Below are positions 1-6,472 of a DNA stretch of 7,153 bases, piece after piece. A model generated the notes under the pieces. That model did no database searches. It was not told the DNA's origin and worked only from the letters and a program-made list of their open reading frames with translations. The translations under genes and the position numbers were made by a program. Source of the DNA: Thermoleophilia bacterium (GTDB lineage: Bacteria; Actinomycetota; Thermoleophilia; Gaiellales; Gaiellaceae); NCBI GenBank assembly GCA_029858755.1, contig JAOUEK010000095.1, positions 1-7,153 on the forward strand, given 5' to 3'. The first letter of the stretch is position 1. Each line of letters begins with the position of its first letter.

Positions 1-102
1 GTGCAGCTCCGGCTCGGGACGCAGGCGCGCTGCAACCCAGCCCGCATCCGCGCCGGCCCGAGCCAGATAGCGGACGAGGGCCGAGGCGTCGACGACGATC
101 AC
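1..102 (-). CDS. vapC: VapC-type PIN-domain ribonuclease toxin, N-terminal fragment (runs off left edge)
   Basis: Only the first 34 codons are in the window. They begin with GTG (102 to 100) and read VIVVDASALVRYLARAGADA followed by about 14 more residues. The hydrophobic strand ending in Asp5, followed by A-S-A-L, is the classic start of a PIN domain; Asp5 is the first of the acidic metal ligands in the VapC active site. Known VapC toxins are small Mg-dependent RNases of about 130 residues that cleave tRNA or rRNA and are held inactive by their paired antitoxin. The GTG start overlaps the antitoxin stop in a GTGA four-base overlap, which indicates translational coupling and confirms the start. 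The remaining acidic residues and the C-terminus lie outside the window, so intactness cannot be judged. Confidence 0.8.
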   Translation of the reverse strand, partial: MIVVDASALVRYLARAGADAGWVAARLRPEPELH

Positions 103-326
103 AGGGGCCCCCGAGACTCGCGCACGAGGTCCTCGACGGCGACGTCCGCCTCGACGCGCGGCCGCGCATCCACGCGGGCGAGCCACTCCTGCATCGTGGG
201 CCGGCTGACGTCTCGGCGCGCGAGCTCCAGCAGGTAGTCGGAGAGCGAGACGCCCTGCCGGGCAGCGCGGATCTTCAGCTCGCGGTGGATCTCGTCGGGA
301 ACGTTCCGCACCTGGATCATCTTCAT
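99..326 (-). CDS. vapB: VapB/FitA-type ribbon-helix-helix antitoxin
   Basis: This is a 75-residue protein starting MKMIQVRNVPDEIHRELKIR. Residues 3-9 (MIQVRNV) form the N-terminal beta strand that contacts DNA in ribbon-helix-helix proteins. Residues 10-39 (PDEIHRELKIRAARQG, then VSLSDYLLELARRD) are the two helices, with the usual G-x-S-L-S-D-Y-L turn. The tail from about residue 43 is acidic/basic and would wrap the toxin. Family knowledge: such antitoxins neutralise VapC and repress their own operon as a complex. The start could be the ATG at 326 or the in-frame ATG at 320, and no Shine-Dalgarno site precedes either. An in-frame ATG at 356 lies inside the putative operator and is unlikely. 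A TATTAC -10-like element (342 to 337, minus strand) would place the transcript start only a few bases before 326, so the mRNA may be leaderless. The stop overlaps the vapC start by four bases. Confidence 0.87.
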   Translation of the reverse strand: MKMIQVRNVPDEIHRELKIRAARQGVSLSDYLLELARRDVSRPTMQEWLARVDARPRVEADVAVEDLVRESRGPL

Positions 327-358
327 GCGCAGCACAGTAATACATGTGCTGCACATGT
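324..358. promoter_or_regulatory. Nested inverted repeats, probable VapB(C) operator in the vapB-moaA divergent promoter
   Basis: Positions 342-358 are a perfect 17-bp palindrome: ACATGTGC, a central T, then GCACATGT. A second, overlapping inverted repeat pairs CATGCGCAGCACA (324-336) with TGTGCTGCACATG (345-357), matching 12 of 13 bases across an 8-base AT-rich centre (337-344). The shared half-site is AGCACA/TGTGCT. The left arm includes the vapB ATG, and the centre holds the TATTAC -10-like sequence for vapB. Nested repeats over the promoter of a toxin-antitoxin operon are the usual binding site for ribbon-helix-helix antitoxins, so autoregulation is a reasonable inference. The repeats end 27 bp before the moaA start codon, so binding could also affect moaA. 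Confidence 0.65.
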
Positions 359-372
359 CGATTTCGGACGCG

Positions 373-378
373 TACCTT
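373..378 (+). promoter_or_regulatory. Possible -10 element for moaA (leaderless transcript)
   Basis: TACCTT fits the loose TANNNT -10 pattern and ends 7 bases before the moaA ATG, the spacing expected for a leaderless message. No convincing -35 element is visible; that region coincides with the vapB operator palindrome. The absence of a Shine-Dalgarno site before moaA is consistent with a leaderless start. The motif is short and could be chance. Confidence 0.25.
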
Positions 379-385
379 GTCCCCG

Positions 386-1387
386 ATGAGCGTCGTCGAC
401 ACGCTGGGGCGTCCCGTCCGCGACCTGCGGATCTCGGTCACCGACCGCTGCAACTTCCGCTGCACGTACTGCATGCCGAAGAGCGTGTTCGGCCGCGATC
501 ACGCCTTCCTGCCACGCAGGGAGCTGCTCAGCTTCGAGGAGATCACACGGGTCGCGCGAACCTTCGCGGGGCTCGGCGTGCGGAAGCTCCGGCTCACCGG
601 CGGCGAGCCGCTGCTGCGGGCCGAGATCGAGATCCTGATCGAGATGTTGGCAGCGATCCCCGGCATCGAGCTGACCCTGACCACGAACGGCGCGCTCCTG
701 CCGCGCAAGGCCCGCGCCCTGCGCGACGCGGGCCTCGATCGCGTCACCGTCTCCCTCGACTCGCTCGACGACGACACCTTCCGTGCGATGAACGACGTCG
801 ACTTCCCGGTCGGGCGCGTCCTCGAGGGGATCGACGCGGCGGACGAGGCGGGGCTCCCGGTGAAGGTGAACGCGGTGGTGAAGCGCGGCGTGAACGACGA
901 CGGCGTCGTCGAGCTCGCGCGCCGCTTCCGCGGCACGGGCCACGCCGTGCGCTTCATCGAGTTCATGGACGTCGGTGCGACCAACGGCTGGCGTCTCGAC
1001 GACGTGGTGCCGGCAGGCGAGATCGTCCGCGCGATCGACGAGGCGTTCCCACTCGAGCCGGTGGAGGCCAGCTACCGCGGCGAGGTGGCACGTCGCTGGC
1101 GCTATCGCGACGGCACCGGCGAGATCGGGGTGATCGCCTCCGTCACCCAGCCCTTCTGCGGCGACTGCACCCGCGCGCGGATCTCGGCCGACGGGAGGCT
1201 GTACACCTGCCTCTTCGCGGTGCGCGGCACCGACCTGCGGGCGCTGCTCCGCTCCGGCGCGGGCGACGAGGAGCTCACGTCCGCGATCGGCGGCGTCTGG
1301 GCGGCACGCACCGACCGCTACTCGGAGCGTCGTACCGAGGCAACGGCCGCGCTGCCCAAGGTCGAGATGTCCTACATCGGCGGGTAG
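386..1387 (+). CDS. moaA: GTP 3',8-cyclase MoaA (radical SAM, molybdenum cofactor biosynthesis)
   Basis: This 333-residue cytoplasmic enzyme has the usual MoaA length. It converts GTP to 3',8-cyclo-7,8-dihydro-GTP, the first step of molybdopterin synthesis; MoaC then makes cyclic pyranopterin monophosphate. The N-terminal radical-SAM cluster motif is C22-NFR-C26-TY-C29 within [16 protein letters not shown]. The SAM-binding LTGGEPLLR is at 70-78. The second, substrate-binding cluster is C258, C261 and C275 (FCGDC, then 13 residues, then C). The C-terminal Gly-Gly tail required for activity is present (MSYIGG). Every key residue is therefore intact. ATG 386 is chosen because it precedes the family start ([16 protein letters not shown]); the frame is open upstream to an ATG at 344, but that lies in the vapB operator region. 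No moaC, moeA or molybdoenzyme gene is adjacent in this window. Confidence 0.97.
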   Translation: MSVVDTLGRPVRDLRISVTDRCNFRCTYCMPKSVFGRDHAFLPRRELLSFEEITRVARTFAGLGVRKLRLTGGEPLLRAEIEILIEMLAAIPGIELTLTTNGALLPRKARALRDAGLDRVTVSLDSLDDDTFRAMNDVDFPVGRVLEGIDAADEAGLPVKVNAVVKRGVNDDGVVELARRFRGTGHAVRFIEFMDVGATNGWRLDDVVPAGEIVRAIDEAFPLEPVEASYRGEVARRWRYRDGTGEIGVIASVTQPFCGDCTRARISADGRLYTCLFAVRGTDLRALLRSGAGDEELTSAIGGVWAARTDRYSERRTEATAALPKVEMSYIGG

Positions 1388-1403
1388 CCGCGCCCGAGAG
1401 CCC

Positions 1404-1763
1404 TCAAGCCCACTCCATGGGCTCGTAGCCGGAGCCCGTCGGCGCCGAGACGATCAGCACGCGCGCCGTCTCGTCCACGTCGTTCCGCACCGTGCGCATC
1501 GGCTCCGGGTCGAGCCGCACGAACGACCCCGGCCGCAGCGGATGATCCTCCCCGTCGACGACCATCGTCGGCGACCCCTGAACGACGAAGAAGACCTCCT
1601 CGTGCCCCCGGTCGAGCTCGTGGTGCTCGGGGATCGTCTCGCCTCGAGGCAGCTCGACCATGTTCATGCCGAACGAGCCAAGCCCGAGCGATCGACGAAC
1701 GAGCACCCACTTGCCGTAGTCTCGTTGCAACTCGTCGTCGTGCACGACGGTGAACCCGCTCAC
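1404..1763 (-). CDS. Small single-domain cupin protein
   Basis: This 119-residue protein has one cupin beta-barrel and no other domain. Motif 1 is recognisable at residues 41-63 (G41, H47, H48, E56, G63; core PEHHELDRGHEEVFFVVQG). Motif 2 (residues about 78-94, PGSFVRLDPEPMRTVRN) keeps the Pro-Gly and the terminal Asn, but Arg90 occupies the place of the usual metal-binding His. A classical His3-Glu metal site is therefore incomplete. The start is a GTG with a strong AGGAGG four bases upstream, which decides it over a nearby out-of-frame ATG. The gene converges on moaA and diverges from nifJ. Cupins of this size range from sugar- or amino-acid-binding sensors to dioxygenases and isomerases, and the sequence does not reveal the substrate. 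No signal peptide or membrane segment is visible. Confidence 0.85.
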   Translation of the reverse strand: MSGFTVVHDDELQRDYGKWVLVRRSLGLGSFGMNMVELPRGETIPEHHELDRGHEEVFFVVQGSPTMVVDGEDHPLRPGSFVRLDPEPMRTVRNDVDETARVLIVSAPTGSGYEPMEWA

Positions 1764-1902
1764 AGCGCCTCCTCATGCCGAATGTCGCGGCGATGCTTAC
1801 ACGAAGAGACGACCCCACGCAGGTGCGGAAAACCCCGACTCCGGATAGGCGCCTGCACCGATGCTTCCGGCCCGCGGCGGCGGTGACGCTTTCCCCGTGA
1901 GC
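1764..1902. promoter_or_regulatory. Divergent intergenic region between cupin gene and nifJ
   Basis: These 139 bases must carry promoters for both flanking genes, but no clear -35/-10 pair is visible on either strand. Small repeats are present: an 8-bp palindrome AGGCGCCT at 1847-1854, flanked by CCGGA (1841-1845) and TCCGG (1866-1870), and a direct repeat CGATGCTT at 1791-1798 and 1859-1866. They could be regulator sites or chance in GC-rich DNA. The part from 1861 is open in the nifJ frame and would be coding if the far-upstream ATG were used. Confidence 0.35.
1768..1773 (-). promoter_or_regulatory. Ribosome binding site of the cupin gene
   Basis: AGGAGG on the minus strand lies four bases before the GTG at 1763. 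This is a full anti-Shine-Dalgarno match, and it supports the GTG start even though an ATG overlaps the motif in another frame. Confidence 0.75.
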
Positions 1903-4900
1903 ATGCGCGCCACCGTCGACGGCAACGAGGCCGCCGCCCGCGTCGCCTACGCGGCGAGCGAGGTGATCGCCATCTACCCGATCACGCCTGCGTCCCCGAT
2001 GGGCGAGTTCGCCGACGGCTGGTCGGCCTCCGGCCACCCCAACGTCTGGGGAACCGTGCCCCGGATCGTGGAGATGCAGAGCGAGGGCGGCGCCGCGGGC
2101 GCCATCCACGGCGCCCTGCAGGCCGGGGCGCTCGCGACGACGTTCACGGCGTCGCAGGGGCTGCTGCTGATGCTCCCCAACATGTTCAAGATCGCGGGCG
2201 AGCTGACTCCTGCGGTGATCCACGTGGCCGCACGCACCGTCGCCACGCACGCGCTCTCCATCTTCGGCGACCACTCCGACGTGATGGCCGCGCGCACCAC
2301 CGGCTGGGCGATGCTCTGCTCCTCCTCGGTGCAGGAGGCGCAGGACCTCGCGCTCGTCGCGCACGCCGCGACGCTCGCCTCCCGCGTCCCCTTCCTCCAC
2401 TTCTTCGACGGCTTCCGCACCTCGCACGAGCTGAACACGATCGAGCGGCTGGACGACGACGAGATCCGGGGCCTGCTCGACGAGCGGCTCGTCGCCGAGC
2501 ACCGTGAGCGGGCGCTCTCCCCGGAGCGCCCCGTGCTGCGGGGCTCGGCGCAGAACCCGGACGTCTTCTTCCAGGCACGCGAGGCCGCCAACGCGTACCA
2601 CGACGCCGTCCCCGAGATCGTCACCGCCGAGCTGAAGCGTCTGGCCGAGGCGACCGGCCGCCGCTACCGGCTGTTCGACTACACCGGTCATCCGGAAGCC
2701 GAGCGCGTGCTCGTGCTGATGGGGTCCGGGTGTGGCGCCGCCGAAGAGGCGGTGGAGGCCCTGGTCGAGCGGGGCGAGCGGGTCGGCGTGGTCAAGGTGC
2801 GTCTGTTCCGGCCGTTCGCGGCGGACGCGCTCATCGCCGCGCTGCCCGCCACCGTGAAGGCGATCGCCGTGCTCGACCGGACAAAGGAGCCGGGCGCCCT
2901 GGGCGAGCCGCTGCACCAGGACGTCCTCGCCGCGCTCGCGGAGCGTGGCGGCCCACAGCCGCTCGTGATCGGCGGACGCTACGGGCTCGCCTCCAAGGAG
3001 TTCACTCCCGCGATGGCCAAGGCCGCGCTCGACGAGCTCGGCCGTCCAGAGCCGAGACGCCGCTTCACCCTCGGCATCACCGACGACGTCACCCGCCTCT
3101 CGCTCGACGCCGACCCCTCGTTCGACGTGGAGCCGGACGATGTCGTCCGAGCTGTCTTCTTCGGGCTCGGCGCCGACGGCACCGTCGGCGCGAACCACAA
3201 CTCGATCCGCATCATCGGCGAGGAGGCGGGCCTGCACGCGCAGGGCTACTTCGTCTACGACTCGAAGAAGGCGGGCTCGACCACCGTGTCGCACCTGCGC
3301 TTCGGGCCGCGGCCGATCCGCTCCACCTACCTCGTGCGGCGCGCGGGCTTCGTCGCCTGCCACCACTTCGGGCTGCTGGAGGCCCAGGACGTGCTCGACG
3401 TCGCGGACGAGGGCGCGACCCTGCTCCTCAACAGCCCGTACGGGAGGCGCGGCACGTGGGAGCGCCTGCCGCTCGAGGCGCAGCGGCACATCGTCGACCG
3501 AGCGCTGCGCGTGTTCGTCGTCGACGCGACCCGGGTGGCGCGCGAGGCGGGCCTCGGGCGGCGGGTGAACACCGTGCTGCAGACGTGCTTCTTCGCGCTT
3601 GCCGACGTGCTGCCCGGGGAGCAGGCGATCGAGGCGATCAAGGGCGCGATCCGCCGCACCTACGGCAAGCGCGGCGAGGCCGTGGTCGAGCGGAACATCG
3701 CCGCCGTCGACCGGGCGCTGCAGGGACTGGCGGAGATCGAGGTGCCGGCGGAGGCGAGCTCAGGGGTGCGGTTGCACGCCGCCGTCCCGGACACCGCCCC
3801 CGACTTCGTGCAGCGGGTGACGGCCGCGATGATCGAGGGCCGCGGCGACCTGCTGCCGGTGAGCGCGCTCCCCGTCGACGGCACCTTCCCCACCGGCACC
3901 TCGCGCTTCGAGAAGCGCTCGATCGCGCTCGAGATCCCGATCTGGGACGAGTCGATCTGCATCGACTGCGCCAAGTGCGCCCTCGTCTGCCCGCACGCCG
4001 CCATCCGCATGAAGGTGTTCGAGCCGGAGGCGCTCGAGGGGGCACCTGACGGATTCCTCTCGAAGGAGTGGCGCGATCGCCACCGCCCGGGCCTGCTGAT
4101 GACGATCCAGGTCGCCCCGGACGACTGCACGGGTTGCGGCATCTGCGTCGACACGTGCCCCGCCCACGCCAAGGAGGAGGTCGGTCACCTCTCGATCAAC
4201 ATGGAGCCCAAGGAGGCGCACCTCGAGCGAGAGCGCGAGCGCTTCGAGTTCTTCCTCGCCATCCCCGAGATCGACCGCGCCACCGTCGACGTCGCCACGG
4301 TGAAGGGCTCGCAGATGCTGGAGCCGCTCTTCGAGTACTCGGGGGCATGCGAGGGATGCGGTGAGACGCCGTACCTCAAGCTCCTGACCCAGCTCTTCGG
4401 CGACCGGCTGCTCGTCGCCAACGCCACCGGCTGCTCGTCGATCTACGGCGGGAATCTGCCGACCACGCCGTGGGCGCGCAACCGCGACGGCCGCGGCCCC
4501 GCCTGGTCGAACTCGCTGTTCGAGGACAACGCGGAGTTCGGCCTGGGCATGCGCCTCGCGCTCGACCAGAAGCGGGGCGCGGCCAGGCAGCTCGTGGCCG
4601 AGGTCGCCCCGGACCTCGCCCCTGCGCTGCTGGACGCTGATCAGAGCACCGAGCAAGGGATCGCCGAGCAGCGCGAGCGCGTCGCCGCGCTGGCAGAGCG
4701 ACTCCGCGGCGCGGGCGACGTCAAGGCGGCCCGGCTGCTCACCCTGGCCGACGCGCTCGTCCACACGACCGTCTGGATCGTCGGCGGCGACGGCTGGGCG
4801 TACGACATCGGGTTCGGCGGGCTCGACCACGTGCTCGCCTCGGGCTCGAACGTGAACGTGCTCGTGCTCGATACCGAGGTCTACTCGAATACCGGCGGGC

Positions 4901-5442
4901 AGGCGTCGAAGGCGACGCCGCTGGGAGCGGTGGCCAAGTACGCGGCGGGCGGCAAGCAGACGCGGAAGAAGGACCTGGGGCAGATCGCCACCGCGTACGG
5001 GAACGTGTACGTCGCGCAGATCGCGCTCGGTGCGGACAACCCGCAGACGGTCAAGGCCCTGGCCGAGGCGGACGCGTGGGAAGGCCCGTCGCTCGTGATC
5101 GCGTACAGCCACTGCATCGCCCACGGCATCGAGATGGTGGAGGGGATGCGGCAACAGAAGCTGGCGGTCGACTCGGGGTACTGGCCGCTGTGGCGGTACG
5201 ACCCGCGGAACGCCGGCCCCGGCGAGCATCCCTTCCATCTCGACTCGCGGAGACCGAAGATCCCGGTGTCCGAGTTCATGCAGCGAGAGACGAGGTTTGC
5301 CATGCTGCGAAGGACGCGACCCGACGAGTACGAGCGGCTCGCCTCGCAGGCGCAACACGACGTGGACGAGCGCAGGCACGTGTACGAGCAGCTGGCGCAG
5401 CTCGAGCACGAGTCGGCCGCAGAGGATGAGAAGGAGGCGTGA
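1903..5442 (+). CDS. nifJ: Pyruvate:ferredoxin/flavodoxin oxidoreductase, single-chain NifJ/YdbK type
   Basis: This 1179-residue cytoplasmic enzyme oxidises pyruvate and CoA to acetyl-CoA and CO2, reducing ferredoxin or flavodoxin. Domains in order: N-terminal pyruvate/TPP domain with IYPITPASPMGE (T28), E61 and R111; domain II to about 400; gamma domain from about 417 (GLGADGTVGANHNS); EKR motif at 670-672; 2x4Fe-4S ferredoxin domain with C686, C689, C692, C696 and C742, C745, C748, C752; and the TPP domain with GDG at 962-964 and YSNTGGQ (N996). C816, C819, C844 and C1071 bind the proximal cluster. No key residue is missing. The enzyme resembles E. coli YdbK throughout and lacks the C-terminal extension of the Desulfovibrio africanus enzyme. 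ATG 1903 matches the family start (TxDGN close to the N-terminus). GTG 1897 or ATG 1861 are in-frame alternatives; GGTGA ten bases before GTG 1897 makes that one possible. nif genes are not seen, so a role in central carbon metabolism is more likely than nitrogen fixation. Confidence 0.97.
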   Translation: MRATVDGNEAAARVAYAASEVIAIYPITPASPMGEFADGWSASGHPNVWGTVPRIVEMQSEGGAAGAIHGALQAGALATTFTASQGLLLMLPNMFKIAGELTPAVIHVAARTVATHALSIFGDHSDVMAARTTGWAMLCSSSVQEAQDLALVAHAATLASRVPFLHFFDGFRTSHELNTIERLDDDEIRGLLDERLVAEHRERALSPERPVLRGSAQNPDVFFQAREAANAYHDAVPEIVTAELKRLAEATGRRYRLFDYTGHPEAERVLVLMGSGCGAAEEAVEALVERGERVGVVKVRLFRPFAADALIAALPATVKAIAVLDRTKEPGALGEPLHQDVLAALAERGGPQPLVIGGRYGLASKEFTPAMAKAALDELGRPEPRRRFTLGITDDVTRLSLDADPSFDVEPDDVVRAVFFGLGADGTVGANHNSIRIIGEEAGLHAQGYFVYDSKKAGSTTVSHLRFGPRPIRSTYLVRRAGFVACHHFGLLEAQDVLDVADEGATLLLNSPYGRRGTWERLPLEAQRHIVDRALRVFVVDATRVAREAGLGRRVNTVLQTCFFALADVLPGEQAIEAIKGAIRRTYGKRGEAVVERNIAAVDRALQGLAEIEVPAEASSGVRLHAAVPDTAPDFVQRVTAAMIEGRGDLLPVSALPVDGTFPTGTSRFEKRSIALEIPIWDESICIDCAKCALVCPHAAIRMKVFEPEALEGAPDGFLSKEWRDRHRPGLLMTIQVAPDDCTGCGICVDTCPAHAKEEVGHLSINMEPKEAHLERERERFEFFLAIPEIDRATVDVATVKGSQMLEPLFEYSGACEGCGETPYLKLLTQLFGDRLLVANATGCSSIYGGNLPTTPWARNRDGRGPAWSNSLFEDNAEFGLGMRLALDQKRGAARQLVAEVAPDLAPALLDADQSTEQGIAEQRERVAALAERLRGAGDVKAARLLTLADALVHTTVWIVGGDGWAYDIGFGGLDHVLASGSNVNVLVLDTEVYSNTGGQASKATPLGAVAKYAAGGKQTRKKDLGQIATAYGNVYVAQIALGADNPQTVKALAEADAWEGPSLVIAYSHCIAHGIEMVEGMRQQKLAVDSGYWPLWRYDPRNAGPGEHPFHLDSRRPKIPVSEFMQRETRFAMLRRTRPDEYERLASQAQHDVDERRHVYEQLAQLEHESAAEDEKEA
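5431..5437 (+). promoter_or_regulatory. Ribosome binding site of the DHOD-like gene, inside the nifJ 3' end
   Basis: AAGGAGG lies six bases before the ATG at 5444 and within the last codons of nifJ. It fixes the start of the downstream gene and shows that both reading frames are translated from one message, probably with coupling. Confidence 0.85.
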
Positions 5443-5443
5443 C

Positions 5444-6460
5444 ATGGATCTCCGATCGCGATACCTCGGCCTCGAGCTCGCGAGCCCGCTTGTCGCCTCG
5501 GCATCGCCGCTGACGGCGGACATCGAGACGCTGAAGCGGCTCGAGCAGGCTGGCGCCGCCGCGGTCGTGCTCCCGTCCCTGTTCGAGGAGCAGATCGAGC
5601 ACGACTCCGTCGACCTGCACGACACGCTCGAGCTCGGCGCGCACAGCTTCGGCGAGGCGCTCACCTACTTCCCCGAGATGGACGACTACAACACCGGCCC
5701 TGGCCGCTACGTCGAGCACGTGGCCGCCGCGAAGCAGGCGCTCTCGATCCCCGTGATCGCCAGCATCAACGGCGTCACCCCCGGTGGCTGGGTGCGCTAT
5801 GCCGAGCTCCTCCAGGAGGCCGGCGCGGACGCGATCGAGCTCAACGTCTACGCGGTCGAGACGGACGCCTACGCCTCGGCGGCGAGCGTCGAGGACCGGA
5901 CGTTGCGGCTGGTCAGCCGCGTGCGCGGCGCGGTCACCGTGCCGCTGGCGGTGAAGGTCGGCCCGTACTACACGGCGTTCGCCAACGTCGCGCAACGACT
6001 TGCGGACGCCCGGGCCGACGGGCTCGTGCTGTTCAATCGCTTCCTGCAGCCCGACATCGACCTGGAGACGCTGTCCGTGAAGCCGGAGCTCCACCTGTCG
6101 AGCCGCGACGAGCTGCGGCTGCCGCTCCGCTGGATCGCGATCCTCACCGGGCGCGTCCCGATCAGCCTCGCGGCCACGAGCGGCGCGCAGACGGCGGACG
6201 ACGTCGTCAAGCTCGTGCTCGCCGGCGCCGACGCGGTGATGATCGCGTCAGAGCTGCTGCGTCGCGGGCCCGACCTGCTCACCGAGCTGACGACAGGCGT
6301 CTCCGGCTGGCTGGAGGAGCGCGAGTACGCGTCGCTCGAGCAGGCGAAGGGGAGCATGAGCCAGGCGGCGTGCGGCAACGCGCAGGCGTTCGAGCGCGCG
6401 CAGTACGTGCGCACGCTCGTCGAGTACCAGTCGGCGGGGGCCCGCGGGCAGGCGCGATAG
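5444..6460 (+). CDS. Dihydroorotate dehydrogenase-like flavoprotein (function unknown, probably not pyrimidine synthesis)
   Basis: This 338-residue FMN-type TIM barrel is related to class 1 dihydroorotate dehydrogenases. Visible landmarks are MDLRSRYLGLELASPLVASA at the N-terminus, IASINGV at 105-111, the FMN-contacting lysine K171 in AVKVGPY, LVLFNRFLQPDIDLETL, the phosphate-binding AATSGAQTADD and GADAVMIASELLRRGP. The C-terminal SLEQAKGSMSQ is typical of the DHOD-like subgroup. In class 1 enzymes the segment ELNLSCPN carries the catalytic Cys; here it is ELNVYAVE, with A137 at that place. The catalytic base is therefore absent, and orotate synthesis is unlikely. The gene starts one base after the nifJ stop, with AAGGAGG inside nifJ, so the two are almost certainly co-expressed. 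No pyrK-like electron-transfer partner or other pyr gene is present. A role beside PFOR in flavin-based redox chemistry is inference only. Confidence 0.92.
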   Translation: MDLRSRYLGLELASPLVASASPLTADIETLKRLEQAGAAAVVLPSLFEEQIEHDSVDLHDTLELGAHSFGEALTYFPEMDDYNTGPGRYVEHVAAAKQALSIPVIASINGVTPGGWVRYAELLQEAGADAIELNVYAVETDAYASAASVEDRTLRLVSRVRGAVTVPLAVKVGPYYTAFANVAQRLADARADGLVLFNRFLQPDIDLETLSVKPELHLSSRDELRLPLRWIAILTGRVPISLAATSGAQTADDVVKLVLAGADAVMIASELLRRGPDLLTELTTGVSGWLEEREYASLEQAKGSMSQAACGNAQAFERAQYVRTLVEYQSAGARGQAR

Positions 6461-6464
6461 AATC

Positions 6465-6468
6465 GGAG
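6465..6468 (+). promoter_or_regulatory. Ribosome binding site of the PAP2 gene
   Basis: GGAG lies four bases before the ATG at 6473, in the 12-base gap after the DHOD-like gene stop. It is modest but the only candidate, and it supports this start. Confidence 0.55.
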
Positions 6469-6472
6469 TGCG

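Noticed and set aside
1378..1403. Possible terminator hairpin at the moaA end
   Set aside because: Only a four-base-pair stem can be drawn and no T-run follows, so it is too weak to call.
325..1428. Plus-strand frame of 367 codons overlapping moaA in another frame
   Set aside because: Its Arg/Pro/Gly-rich translation has no recognisable motif, whereas the moaA frame has every family motif.
1372..3489. Open minus-strand frame of 705 codons overlapping the cupin gene and the first half of nifJ
   Set aside because: It is antisense to clearly recognised genes, its product is a low-complexity string rich in Arg, Gly, Val and Ala with no family features, and long antisense frames are expected in very GC-rich coding DNA.
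2730..4049. Plus-strand frame of 439 codons inside nifJ
   Set aside because: The translation is dominated by Arg, Gly and Ala and lies fully within the conserved nifJ frame.
1903..5442. Nitrogen-fixation role for nifJ
   Set aside because: No nif structural or accessory genes are in the window, and the protein resembles YdbK-type PFORs that work in general metabolism.
3760..5664. Open minus-strand frame of 634 codons opposite the second half of nifJ and the start of the DHOD-like gene
   Set aside because: It has the same pattern of GC-driven open antisense frame. The sense strand encodes conserved cluster and TPP motifs throughout.
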